Below are positions 1 to 12,242 of a stretch of DNA of 64,000 nucleotides, piece after piece. Source of the stretch: Celoporthe dispersa. Taxonomy: Eukaryota; Ascomycota; Sordariomycetes; Diaporthales; Cryphonectriaceae. The first letter of the stretch is position 1. The number at the start of each line of letters is the position of its first letter. The notes beneath the pieces were generated by a model. It was not told the origin of the DNA. It ran no database searches and saw only the letters and a list, made by a program, of their open reading frames with translations. The stretch lies in the NCBI GenBank assembly GCA_016584495.1, contig WAID01000007.1, positions 3,768,001-3,832,000 on the forward strand, in the 5' to 3' direction. A program made the position numbers and the translations under genes.

Positions 1-3000
1 GGCTTTCCAGCTGTATCTCAGGAAGCCCGAGGCTCCCTCGGGCTACCCAGACCTCTTCTAAATCCGTCTCCAGGCTGGGAAACGAGAGCCCGTTGCAACA
101 AGCATCGAAGAGTGCAGTCAGCACTGGAAGCAGCAACCACCAGGGTCAACAGTGCTCACAACGGAAGTTTTTTTCTTGTCGGCGCGGGGGGTACGGAAGC
201 TTGCATTAGCGGACTCTTCCTTATCATTAGCATAACAACAATGACTCTTTCTTCTTCTTTCTACACCAAGAATCCTATGCTCACCAACTGTGAGCATGGC
301 CAACAACCATCCTTGCTTTTCTTTTCTTTGGGTATTACAGAACAAGCCACCTGAACAGGCACCCTTCCTCCCACTCACAGGGACCACGAAATTCGGTGCT
401 AGCCTTCCGTCACTGCTCGTAGGCGGTTCAGTAGACAAGGCACGTTGAGCAGTAGGTGCTGACCGACGCAGTGCATTGTTGACCATAACCACGGGCTAGA
501 CATCTTCTGTTTCCCATGCGATGAACTTGACATTGCGACCTACCTGCTCTGTATTTCACCCTATCAGCTTTTGACCACACCTGAGCTGACTGCTTAGAGC
601 AGGAGGCTGCAGTGTTAAATCCGCACGGTAGATGCGGCACTGATGGAGGTCGCTCGATGTGCGGAGAAAGGTGACAAGTGGCGCCGCTCGTAGCGCTGGC
701 TGCTTTCAATGGCTTGCAGGAGGTCGGATACCGAATGTGACGTTGGTCTCACTCTCTTGTGCACGCCTGCTCCCGGCCGGATTTGTTAGGGCTTTGAACT
801 CTTCGGGCGTAGCAGCCAAACCAGAGAGGTAATGATCGATCCTCGCGATACAGTGGTTCGTCGGCTTGCAGGCTTCAGGTGTGACAGCTGGATCCGACCT
901 GGAGCTCTGGCGCCAAAAGAGGCTGGAGGAGAAACGAGAACCTGGGCGGTTGATTGGCCTGCTCTTTTGGCACGTGCTGATCGTCACTGTGGATGATCTC
1001 ACGTCTTTGTTCTCATCTATATGACGACAATAAGAGCAGCAGCGAGCGCTCTAATGTCCGGGAGCAGCCTCCAAAGAAGAAAAAAAAATGGCTGGTGTGA
1101 AAACTGCACCCGTTTGGTCTGCAGGCACCCGCTATGTTTGCTAGGCTTGACGGCCTCCAAACCCTTCGCGAAAATCGGCATCGGGCATCGGAAAGGATGG
1201 GAGGGATCAATATTCGTTGCATGCTGTTCCGAGTTACACATGGTAATTAATTTTCCCCTCCTGCTTCCAGCATAGAAACCCGTCAGCTGCAGACCCAGAC
1301 AAGCGAGGCAGCTGATAGGCTTTTTAACCCGAATCGAAGACAATCTATTAACGCAAGACATCACCAGGACAACTGACCTGTCACGACGGCATCGGTACAG
1401 CCACTCGATTCTCCAGGGCCCTTGAGTTGCTAAAGAGACAGATCTGAGACCTCAAACGGCCGAGTCTCGCATACATAACTATGAGATCGAGATTGGCTCG
1501 ACCCAGGCTTGCTTCCCCCACAGCCGCCCTCACTATCTGATCTTCGAGCAGCCTCAGGTACTTATCTATAGTTGGGCCCTTTCGGCATCATCAAAGTAAG
1601 TAGTCCAGTGCAGTCCAGACCTGCGGATCGACCTGATGTCCTTTGGGGGGGAAGCGCCATGATGCGCCGTACCGGGGCCTCAGGCCCCTGATGCTCTACT
1701 GTCAAGGCCTACGCGGCGCTATCTGGCGGTTTAGTAATCTCATTTCACATGTCTGACACATCTTAGAACGCGGTCAGGTATATTAGTGAAACGAGGCTGC
1801 TAGGCAAAGACGCACACAGCCGACGTGTATGCACTGTCATCATTCGCCTTGTCCACTCACACGTCTCACGACCCATTCCAGATCCTACTCAACCTTTGTC
1901 CCGAATGACCAATGTAACGCCGGAGTCGCTTCCGTTGTTCACAATCCGTCCAATCAGTCCTAGACTTGTAGTGGTACAAGTGAATTATCCTCGACACATC
2001 GACGCCGACGCAACGGCCTCGACCCGCGCCCACCCTGTCCGTCCCCGCCGTCGGCTGTGAGCATCACTGGATGCTTCAGAATGAGCATAGTAACTTTGTG
2101 CTGCACGTTTCGGCACACAGCAGCTGTAACCCGCTCGTGTTGTCCAAGGAAGTCTGCATAATAGTGATCAGCAGGTCTGCAGTCCATAGCATCCCAGCAT
2201 CTCGTTTCTCCTGCGTGCTCGCTTGCTCATATCGACGCGGCGATGTGCAGATCTAGGATCATTGCACGAGGGCCATGAATGGCCTCTCCTCTTTCTTCCC
2301 ACCACCTCTCCACCCCTCTCCCTCCCTCCCGGCGGGCATTGCCAAATTTGCTTGTGGTACCCCTTTGCTAACCACCTTATTTCTCTACAGCCTAGACAAC
2401 AGGTTGGCTCCGGTCATCCTGAACAGTGTGCAGCGGCCGGCAAGACATCCAAACGGTCTCGATTCGTTTTCGTGACACGGTTTTGTGAAAGGGCAGCAGC
2501 CTGCCTGGGACGCCAGGCTCCTTTGGTCTGAGTCTCGCCTTTGTCTCCATGGTCCTGCGAGAAGCGCTCCCAGCGCCAAGGTATTTCACCTTACACTTGT
2601 ACAGCTTTCTGTATCCAGGGTTCCGGGCGTTCCTGAACGTGTCTCTGCGATGTTCGGGTGGCTTTGCCCCCCACCATGGTGATTTTGTAGCCGTTGAATA
2701 TTTTGATTTTTTTTCTTTTTTTGCCACCATTCCCTCCCAACTGATTCGTACGGCCACTCCGCCGGTGTCCAAGGTACGAGGGCTCAGGTACAAACGCCCT
2801 TCGTGGAGAGCCTTCTCCTCCTCCACAGGCCCCCTGGCGTGGAGGCATGCCACGGAGTGGACCGCCTGATCGGAATTGTCGTCCCTGCTTCGCACAATGG
2901 TCGCCTGCGGCGGACACCCTCCCCCTGGACAATATTTTAGACGCGGGCCCTGCCCGGTCGCAATCGTCAATAAACACACCCTGGCTCCCATCTGGCGGTC

Positions 3001-3561
3001 CTGAGAGGCTTTTCTATCTCCACCCACACTTCGTCAACGCACATGCTGTGGCTTGTCTGACGGTCCCTGGCAGCCAACACTCGTCAACTGGTCCTCCGGC
3101 CCACCGGCACTTTCTCCAACCTCGAGGAGATCAACAGAACAGCAGGCATCGAATTTCGAGCTAGATATTAGAGACACGAGTCTTCCACACCCGTCACCCG
3201 CAAACCCCTGAGCCTGGCAGCTTGCTTCCTGACATTGGGCTTGTCTTGAAACTTGGGCTTGATCAAGGCGATCTAGAGCTCGCCCAGCACAGCCTTCTGC
3301 ATCACGCCCTCACGCCAAGTTATCAAGCCTTTGTTCCCCATTTCCACCAGAGACCGGTTCGGCCACACACCCGTCATCGAAACGACCATCATCCTCTCGT
3401 TGACCCTCCCTCCCAATCATCAGGACAGGCGCAAAGCCACCCGTGTTTTCCACCCCCTTGCCTTTTCCTGCCCGCATATCTTGTATCTTGATCGACATTA
3501 CGATCTTTGTCTATTTTCTTTTCCCTTTTCCCAGTCTCCGTCCGGATCACTAACACTCACA
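1..3561. other. Intergenic: no supported gene; GPCR upstream region
   Basis: The open frames here are short, overlap on both strands and resemble no family I recognise. Poly-T and poly-A tracts near 2700 and 1080 look non-coding. The last ~70 nt before 3562 are strongly pyrimidine-rich, as expected for the 5' leader of the GPCR gene that follows, and the start context is CACAATGG. I see no convincing spliced gene, though a poorly conserved small one cannot be excluded. Confidence 0.5.
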
Positions 3562-6072
3562 ATGGACGTCCCTCTCGCCGAGGACCGCGAGTTCGCCATG
3601 CTGGATGAAGACCAGATCAACACACTCAATGCTGTTGAGCGCATGGGCGCATCACTGTCGCTCACCGGGATCATCCTGATCTTTATCACTTTCGCCATGT
3701 TCAAACGCCTGCGCACCATACCGAACACGTTTATCTTTTTTGCCTCGATCGCAAACATTGGCGCCTGCGTTGCCTGCATGATCGGATACGATGGGATTGT
3801 GGCTATGAACCAGGATCGATCTTCTCCGCTCTGCCAGGCACAAGGTTTTATTTTTGAATGGTGAGCAGCATACAGCCGGTGCTCTCAAGCTCCCTCCAGA
3901 GGCTGTAGGCGAGTCCCTCGAGCTGACCTTGGAGTTCCCTCCCTAGGTTTATGCAGTCCGACCCTTGGTGGTCCTTCGCGATGGCCATCAACGTCTACAT
4001 GGTCTTCTTCATGTCCTTTAACCCTTCAACCTTTCGACACTACCTATGGCTATATTGTGTAATCTGCTACGGTCTCCCGGCGATACCGGCCTTTGTGTTT
4101 CTCTTCGTTCGCATGCCAAAAGGCCTCATATATGGTGACGCCGTGGTAAGTTTGCGCCCCTCTCCGCCCCCCTCCTTTAAGCGTTCTAATTTCACCGGCT
4201 TTGCTGACAAACTGTGTGTCTTTTTTTTGCTATGGCTGTAGCTCTGGTGCTGGATCGCTTCTCAGTGGAACGCACTGCGCATCTATTCCTACTACCTCCC
4301 CATCTGGGTCTGCAGTGTTTTGTCTGCCGTCATCTACTTCGCCGTGGGCTATCATGTGTTTCACCAACGCAATCAGCTGCGGAACCTGTCACTGAGCAAT
4401 CAGGGCAAGGACGCGACGAGGGATGATACTGATATGAGAGACTCGGCAGAGAAGGTGTGTTGCCTGTGTTTCCTTGCGTATCGTTGCTCCCGCTGGTTTA
4501 GGCCCTCGAGTACCCAGCTTCACTTCCCGTTACCCTTTTTTTATTTCTCTCCCTTCTCCCCTCTACTTTATATTTGCGACTAGACTCTTCTGTTTGATAG
4601 CCCTGAGTTACTCTGACGGCTTCACACCCATGACGATCTTACCTGATGGCGTGGTCTTTTATACGCTCACCAACCTCAACTATCAACATGGCTCGAGACA
4701 ACGAGCTCTTCGCTTGTGCCTGCCTACTTCCGAAAGACCAACATGGCAGTCGTCTTTTGAAACAGCACTATCACTCTGCCGACGATACATAGGTCATCAT
4801 GGCTAATGACCATCATTTTTGTCTCACTAGAATCTGACGTCTCATTCCGGATCGGGCTACTATGGGACTGTCACAACCGAAGTCCAAGTGACCAGTGCAG
4901 CAATCTCGCCCAGCGCCCTGCCTGCCTACATCAATCCTTTCCAAACCGCGGCACAGCAGCAGATCTCCTCCTCGCCCTCCACTAGCACCCACCGGGCTGA
5001 CAGCCCAGCAGAAGGAGGCCCAGGCGAGCGCCCAGCCTTTCGCATAGACACAACAGGAGAGTCGCCACGTACGGTGACGCCAGCCCCCAACGCACCAGGA
5101 GCGCTCTCTCCCATCCAGGCACACAACTATCCGTGGTCGCTAGAGCCCAACTTCTGTTCTCATGCGGGGCCTGAGGCCGAAGCTGCCACCTCAACACTCG
5201 TCGGCAGCAGTTCCACAGGCTTCGCTTTTCCGCTCCCACCAGCCCATCAACATGCAATCAACAATAACAACAACAACAGCAGCAGTAATAACTTCGAGGC
5301 GACAAACCATGGTTTCAACACGACGCAGTATACCTCAATAACTGCAGACCCACCCTCTGCAAAGGATGACCGCGGCCCCTCCCCAACACGCCTCTTATCG
5401 CCCATCTCGAGGCGGTTCACAAACGAGGACCAACTGCACCGCGGCAGCAGCAACAGCAACAGCAGCAGCGGAAACAACAAGAGAAAGCCGCGCAGCCACA
5501 GCAACATCTTTCGGCGCGTGTCGAACGGCACACGGCGGTTCGGGCAGCGGCTGAGGCACATGGACCCGGTGAAGCTGGCATACCTGCGCACGTCGTTCGT
5601 CTTCGCCATCTCGATCCTCGTGACCTGGACGCCCTCGTCCATCAACCGTGTCTACACGCTTATCTATCCAGACAGGGCCTCGTACGGGCTCAACATCGCC
5701 GCCGCCGTGGTGCTGCCGCTGCAGGGCGTCTGGAACGCCGTCATCTACTTTACCACATCGTGGCGCATCTTCCTCGAGGAGATGGACGCCACCCCGTATG
5801 GCCGCCGCGTGCTCGCCCTCCTCCACGTCAGCCCGGGCAGCGAGGACCTCGGCACCAGGCAGAGCGGCAGCTTTGCTCTCGGGTCGTCGGCCAGGTCGCC
5901 CAGGAGCGAGATGGGACGGAGCAGGAGGTTGGACGGCGAGAGCCGCGACGGTGATGAAGGGGTCGAGCTGCAGAGCCCGCTATCATCGCCGGTGGTCACG
6001 CCCCGACGGCCCCAGCCTGTGAGGATGAGTACTATGAGGGTCACCCAGAAGCAGCTGGAAGAGCTCAACTGA
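3562..6072 (+). CDS. cAMP-receptor-like G-protein coupled receptor (class V fungal GPCR)
   Basis: Plasma-membrane seven-helix receptor of the Dicty_CAR/GPR-1-like fungal family, expected to couple to a heterotrimeric G protein; the ligand is unknown. My spliced model is 3562-3860, 3947-4145, 4242-4454, 4831-6072, giving 650 residues with consistent phases. Helices 1-5 lie in the first ~240 residues (e.g. LSLTGIILIFITFAMF, then YLPIWVCSVLSAVIYFAVGY as TM5). A ~250-residue Ser/Asn-rich third cytoplasmic loop follows, with Asn runs near 5260-5290 and Ser/Asn runs near 5445-5480. TM6 (FVFAISILVTWTPSSINRVY) and TM7 (LNIAAAVVLPLQGVWNAVIY) come next, then a basic, Ser-rich tail. Helix 3 carries YMVFF and the loop after TM2 keeps a Cys. 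The third intron is long (376 nt). Family is confident; the exact third-intron borders are inferred from GT-AG and phase. Confidence 0.9.
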
Positions 6073-6481
6073 GGCTGGATCATCATGTCGCTGCTGTGCA
6101 TCTGGGCGGGGAGATGACACCTGCTCTTCTTCGGCGGCCTGTTCCTGAAGACCTGGGCTCAGACCAGCGGGATTGGTAGACCTTTTCTTTTCTATTAGAA
6201 AAGGATTGTGAGTGGTTTAGGATGGGAATCAATGGGGTATTACTACAGCGTGTGCGTTGCTGGCAACAACGAGGTCATCATGAAACAACGCCATTCCAAA
6301 AGGCGACAATATCCGGATGGTATGATCTTGTAAATTCCGCCTGCCAATATGAATACAAACACATGAAATAAAAAAAAATAGAGAGCGATCAAAAGAGGGT
6401 CGGGGGGGGGGGGGAAGCATCATGATTTCTAATTCTCTTCTCCGTCCCTTATTTCTCTCTCTCTCTCATTCACTCATTCAC
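6073..6481. other. Convergent 3' intergenic region
   Basis: This short spacer separates the GPCR stop from the stop of the oppositely oriented glycosidase gene. It holds an 11-nt G run near 6404-6413 and a TC/CATT-rich stretch from 6450. It probably contains the 3' UTRs of both genes. No gene is seen. Confidence 0.6.
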
Positions 6482-9226
6482 TCACTCCACCACAATGGCG
6501 TCGATCCAAGGCGTCCCATCCGCCTGAAAGATGGTCACCACATTACCTCCTCTCAGCATATCAACAGTCAACGTCTGGTTCCCGTCTTCCCCAGTAAATG
6601 TCACCGTCTGGTTCAATAACCAGTTGATCTGCACCTGCACGGAGCCGCTTCCACCGCCAATGACCGTCAATAATGTCTGCCCGGCTTCATCATCCGGCGT
6701 CCGCACGCCTGCCAGTTCGACCCAGCCGCCGTTCCCGAGACTCACACCGCCATCCTCGATGGTACCATTCATCCCCTTGGGCGTACCCTCAAAGGCCCCT
6801 ATGAACGTACCGATCACGCCGTCCTCGGCCTCGTAGCGCGGACCCGTGGCTGGCTCGACCCAGATCTGGATCTCGCTCACTGCCGTCGTGTATCTCAGCT
6901 TGTCGCTCAGCGTGACCTCCAGAAGGTCCGTCTCCACGGAAAAACCTGTGCTGCTTGAGTTCGTGATCGCGCTGACATTGTCACCATTGCTGCTGCTGCT
7001 GCTGCTGCCCCGACTAGAAAAAGAACACCGTGTTTAGCGCATTAGGGATGCAGCCGCTCCAGGGATTCTCAAAGGCAACAACACTTCCCGTCCTGCCGTC
7101 GGTCACCTGCATCCCGGCCGGACAGTCCGCCACACCGCCCCTCTCAACGTCGGCGAAGATGGCCAGGCTGATGCTGGTCATGCTGCGGGGGCGCGGGAGG
7201 GTGATGGTGATGGTGCTGTAGGGAACCTCGCTCTGGTTGTTGGTCCAGCGGTTGTCGGGGGTCGTGTCGTACCAGAGGAGGCCATCGTTCATCTTCCAGG
7301 CTGGGTAGGAGCCTGTGTCGCCGTTGGGAACGAGGTTCCAGTCCGCAGTCACACTGGGTAGGCCGTATGGTGCTGCATAATGAGGTGAGTTTAGTTATAA
7401 TGAGTATTGCGCACCTGTGCAGTGGGGAACCTGCGGCTTACAGTTTGGATTTGCCAAGATGTTTTGCCATTCGGGCTGGCTAGCTAGGGCCTGCGCTGCC
7501 TCCGTCGTGTTCAGAGGAAGTGTTGCGTTGAACACGGCGCTCAAGTTCGACTGGTGGTAGAACAGGGTGCCGTTCGAGTAGATGCTGAGGCCAGCCGAGA
7601 CATTCGCGTAGTGGCTGCCGTACTGATCCCAGATGAAGGACAAGAGCGTCCCGTGGTAAGGCAGAGACTCAACCGCAAAGTAGGACCAGTTGCTTGGGAC
7701 CAAGGGTTGAAGGGTTAACGTGTCGCCCAGGTCTGGCACGATCCCGAGCAGGTTCGTGAAGATGTTGTCCATGTATGTCGAGTGCAGATAGTTCTCGCTG
7801 TGGTTCGTCGTGTCGCCCGACCACATGTCGATGGTCGGATAGTGAGACTCCGCAGTGTATGGCTTTCCGTCTTTGTAGTTGGTCCTCGTGTACTTGCCCA
7901 GCTCCTGGTAGAAGAGTGCTGGCGTGATGGTGCTGCTCCGCCCGCTCCTGGCGATTCGTGCGAGGGTCCCCAGGTAGACGGAGGTCGAGAACGGCCAGCT
8001 CTGCCCCTGCCAGAGACAGCAGTATGTCGTGTTCTTGAGGGCTGTATAGTATGGGTTTGTCTGCTCTAGGGTTGTCGGGCCGAAGTCTGTTAGGAAGTGC
8101 TCCGTGTCTAGTCCAGCAGCAAGGCCATCGATATAAGTCTGGTTGGTGCCAATATCGAAGCGGTAGGGGAAATATCCGATGAGCTCACGGCCCTCGCACC
8201 GCAGGTTGGTGCCTTGGACAACGTCGATCCAGAAATTAAGCTCAGTGCTGTACATCAGGTCCTCCATATTGTTGTATAGATCATTGCCATAGTCCGTCCA
8301 TGTCTGTGCGAGAGCTGAGCTGTTTATTATCGATCAGAAATCAGCAGGTATTAATGAAGAAAAAAAAAGGTGTTTAGAAGATGAAGGAGAAAAGAAAGAG
8401 AAAACACATACTCGCCAGCGAGCTGGGCCACCCGGCCAATCGCCCAGGCATTTGCCACCATGTACGCATTGAAGCTGGGCCTATACGTCTCGGGGCCGAG
8501 CCAGATTAAATCATAATCATTCCCACCGCCCATGCTGGACGATAACCCAAAGTCGTTCCACACCTGCATGGGCCCTCCGCCGGGACCACCCACCAGATAT
8601 CCAGGCAGGCTATATTCCTGGGCATCCAGGAGAGGCGTGCGGTAATAGAGCCCCGTGGTGTCATCCCTGGTGGTGTTCCACAGGTTGTAGCTCTCGATCA
8701 TCCCGCCCAGCTGATCGACCAGAAAGGAGACGTCGCCCGTCGCCTGTGCATGTTCCAGGATCGCCCTCTGCATGTAGTGCGTGTAGGAGATGCCCGAGAG
8801 TCTCTCGACGCCGCCGCGGGTGTACTCCTCGATGAGGTTTTTGATGTAGTTGGTGTCTCGTAGCCAGCGGAGCTCGAGGACATGGTGCGGCGCCGAGTCT
8901 GGGATTGTCTGGAACTTGGAGGCCCACGAAACCGGGTGTATGAACTCGGTTACGACCCATCCGTGGCCCTCGTGAGCCCATTTGATATGGCGCTTGATGA
9001 CGCTGGCCCGGTAGTAATAGACGTCTTGGATCGACCGGTCTGGCACATCGATAAATGGGATGTTGTCCAGATACCACTGGTGGTCATCTAAGCCGCCGAG
9101 GTAGGACTCGTGATCCAGGAAGTTTGTGGTCTGCAGGTATGCATCTGCAGGGGGGTATGGCCTTGTATTCTGGGCCTCGACGAGGAGACCTGCCACAAGG
9201 GACACGGCAGTGTTTTGCAGCTTCAT
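6482..9226 (-). CDS. Secreted six-hairpin glycosidase (MGH1-like) with C-terminal accessory domains; one apparent frameshift
   Basis: Predicted extracellular glycoside hydrolase. The first ~18 residues from the ATG at 9226 form a signal peptide (MKLQNTAVSLVAGLLVEA). The (alpha/alpha)6 barrel resembles mannosylglycerate-hydrolase-like (MGH1-like) enzymes of fungi: LLDAQEYSLPG, GGNDYDLIWLGPETYRPSFN and VANAWAIGRVAQLAG are diagnostic stretches. A beta-sandwich region and a C-terminal carbohydrate-binding-like domain (RYEAEDG, GGWVELAGV, WIDAIVVE) follow. Model: 9226-8412, 8319-7415, 7372-6482 with introns of 92 and 42 nt. The reading frame breaks at a five-A run (7018-7022, T's on the coding strand). 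Skipping one base joins the two accessory domains through a Ser-repeat linker and gives 869 residues. The substrate cannot be read from sequence. An unusual short intron with donor GTTCTT is the alternative to a base error. Confidence 0.8.
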
Positions 9227-10148
9227 TGTGCATTCATTCAGCCGACGCGCACGGGGGAAAGACGAGATAGTTTGGAAGAAGAAAAAAAAACCAAAAAAAA
9301 AAAAACCGAGGTCCGTGGAGGAGTTTAGAAAACCTCTTCCTACCTGTATCAAGTAATGTGCTCCTTCATCTTCATAAATGCTTCTTATTTACAGATTGTG
9401 CACGCCTGTGGGTCTCGCCACATCGGTTAGCACGGATGAAGATGCTTCATTCTTATGTCCTCTTGCAGGTGTGTTCGCCGTAACGTCTAGGGCTTTTTTT
9501 CTTCTTTTTCTTTTTCTTTCTAGGCGCACCTATCACAGTACAGCACAACTTCTGCGGGGAAAGAACAAGCAGACGAGGGCAATCATTATATCGGCTGATA
9601 TTCACCGGACTTGGTCGGCAACCGTAGTGACATTGGATTGTCGCTACTGGGGCTGCAAGTAGACAGCGTAGTAGCGATGGTGGCCATCATGCGGGGGAAA
9701 AGGTCGAGCAGGGGCTGCACTGGGCTGCAGCTAAATAAGTTGGGACGAACTCCAGTGGCGATTTTGATAGACCCGTGAGAACATATGCCGTTATGATTGA
9801 TCTTTTATACGTATGTATATGTATATATAATGCTTACTGAAGTAACATGGAGTTGGTTGCTAGGTGACTTGACGCCGTTCTAAATCAATCTTGTACACGC
9901 CTTGCCTTCCCAACCGATAGACTGCGGAGAAAAGACATAAAATAGAATAATACAACTGATCCTAACCGCATGTTTTGGAGAGACTTTGATTCTTAAAAGA
10001 AATAAAAAGAGGGCGGCCAAAGCAAACTCCTCATTCCATCTCTAGGTCGTTGCAGATACTGAAGGTGCACGTCGACACAAGTTGCTATACTGAAGCTCGC
10101 TTTCCACCCAGAGGAGATGCCTCCAACGTAAGCACGAGATCTGAAACC
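9227..10148. other. Intergenic: glycosidase promoter and ADH 3' region
   Basis: This interval lies upstream of the glycosidase start and downstream of the alcohol dehydrogenase stop. A/C-rich tracts near 9280-9305 (T/G-rich on the coding strand) belong to the glycosidase leader. An AT-rich stretch with alternating TATA/GTAT lies at 9800-9830. No gene is supported. Confidence 0.55.
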
Positions 10149-11446
10149 TCATGCATTGTCAAGATTGATCACATACTTTCCTTGAACCTGTGGAATGATG
10201 TGTCAGTAACAGGCTGATCCCGTCTGCGCGGGCAGAACTTGTACGCAGAGAAAAGTAGTAATGCTCACCTTGCCCTTCACGACATCGTCCATCAGCGCCG
10301 TCATCCTCTCGAGCTCCGCCCACTGCACCCTGGGCGAGACCAACCCCCTGCGTACAAACTCGAGAGCCTCCAGCGTGTCCCTCCGCGTGCCCACCGAGGT
10401 GCCCATGATCTTGTACCCAGACGCGATGAACTGAAGCGGGTGCACCGAGAAGACCTGCTCCAGAGGCGGAATGCCTACGCACATGAGCGTCCCAAACGGC
10501 GCCAGCATCTCTGTGGCCGCCTGGTACGCAGCGCCCACACCGGCACAGACGACCACCGCAGCCGCTCCCAGCCCGCCCGTCAGCCTTTTCACCTCTGCAG
10601 CCGCACCAGCACGCATCGTTTCCGGGCTGGTGATGTCCACAAAGTGCTCCGCGCCCTCGCCCATGGCGAATTTACCCTTGTCCTCCCCCGCATCGACCGC
10701 AATCATCCTGTAGCCCATCGCCCTCCCAAACGCCACCACAAAGGCGCCAACACCGCCGCCGCCACCGCTCACAGCCACCCACTGGCCCGGGTACAGCCCG
10801 TCGCACGACTTGAGCGCCTTGTACGCCGTCACGCCGCCGCAGAGCACCGGGGCGAGCAGCTCGTCCCCCACGCTGGCAAACTCGTCCGGGATGCACAGGA
10901 GATACCGCGCCGGCACGAGCGTGTACTGCGCAAACGTCCCGTCGCAGTGCTGGCCCGAGTGTGGCTTGGCGGCGCACCGCGTCTCGCCGTCGTTCGCGAG
11001 GTTCGTGCAGAACGCGCACCGCCCGCAGAAGTCGCGCGTCCAGGCCACGCCCACGCGCTGGCCTGTGGTGATGGACGGGTCGAGGCTGCTCACGTTGCTG
11101 CCGAGCTCCTCGATGCGGCCCACGCCCTCGTGGCCCAGGACGGGGCGCGTGGGGCCCAGGTGCCCTGCTGCCTGGCTGCAGTCGGTGCCGCAGAGAGAGG
11201 TGAGGCTGAGGCGGACGAGGACCTCGTTGGGGCCGGGACGGGGCCTGGACAGGGTCTGCAGCTGGAAGGTAGGGGGATCGCCTTGTGCCTGGAGATGTGT
11301 GTGCGTGTGTGTGATTTATTTATCATTCGTCAGCGGGCTTTGTCGCTGTAAGTTCGTTCCTGTGCTGGAGAGCATGTTGTACTCCTTGTCATTGGAAAGT
11401 TCAAACTTACCGTCAAGACGGCGGCTTTATAAGTGTTGCCGTTCAT
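10149..11446 (-). CDS. Zinc-dependent alcohol dehydrogenase (MDR superfamily)
   Basis: Cytosolic medium-chain NAD(P)-dependent alcohol dehydrogenase of the fungal ADH1-like group. Three exons (11446-11411, 11288-10269, 10187-10149) give 364 residues with introns of 122 and 81 nt. The first coding exon is only 12 codons (MNGNTYKAAVLT) before a GTAAGT donor. Seen: catalytic-zinc Cys in SLCGTDCS and GHEG, four structural-zinc cysteines in CGRCAFCTNLANDGETRC, the GGGGGVG dinucleotide loop, and a VDAGEDK segment after beta-2 whose Asp favours NAD. The ADH1-like C-terminus (VQGKYVIN) is on the last small exon. It sits among sugar- and aldehyde-active enzymes, but its substrate is not determinable. 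The family assignment is secure. Confidence 0.92.
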
Positions 11447-12242
11447 TCTACAGCGACAAGAGACTAAACAGGGGGGTTACCTCGATAGGAGTGAAGCTCA
11501 CGATATAGCAAGATGCTCATGAACAAGAAAGAAAGGGGAAAAAAAAAATCAAAATATTCAATCTTTAGTCTCAATCTTGCAGTGATGGTTTGCTCCGATT
11601 TCCTACAGGCGGTGGCAGCTCCCTGGAATATGTTCCTACTATGTATAAGCCAGACAGACGCGGACTATCAAGTAAAAGTATACGCAGGGTGTTATTATAG
11701 CCGGCTTTCTTTTTCTTGTTGGGTTTTTGTTTTTACTTTGTGTTACAGAATTGATCCAGTGCTACTGTTTCATCGGGAGCAGAAGCCGGAATATCCTGTC
11801 TCAACGCGCAGAGCGGTTTAAGTTTTCTCCCAGCATGCCCAAGGGCCGCGCGCTGCTCCAGACAGGTAGGCGTCTTTACAAGCGCGCGCCCTGGAGCATA
11901 ATTTACCTGCCGACAGCCAACATGAACACTGGACTAGCTGTTCCTCTGGTGCATGAATGAGGCCGCTGGGCAACAGCTAGGTCGGATCTGGTCAAGAAGG
12001 AGACCCACACGTGACAAAATCTGGTGGATAAAGTTTTGGATGGCGAGACACGGGATGGACTACCGCCCTACTGCAGGGACCTTTTTCCAGGGTCGACTTG
12101 GCAGTATATGTTGGGAGGGTCTTCAGATCTTCTTGTACCGGGTTGGGTGCTCAAGTGGTTGGTCCTCATGCAGTAATTACACCTTGGAAGATTAGATGTA
12201 TTGATATCTGTTGGTTATCCAGCTAAGAGGGGAAACAATCTA
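11447..12242. other. Intergenic: ADH promoter / bZIP 3' region
   Basis: About 0.8 kb separates the start of the alcohol dehydrogenase from the stop of the bZIP gene, both on the minus strand. It includes an A-rich tract at 11535-11555 and otherwise unremarkable sequence. No open frame here looks coding. Confidence 0.55.

Noticed and set aside
10239..11351. 370-residue plus-strand frame
   Set aside because: Antisense to the alcohol dehydrogenase, Arg/His-rich composition typical of a shadow.
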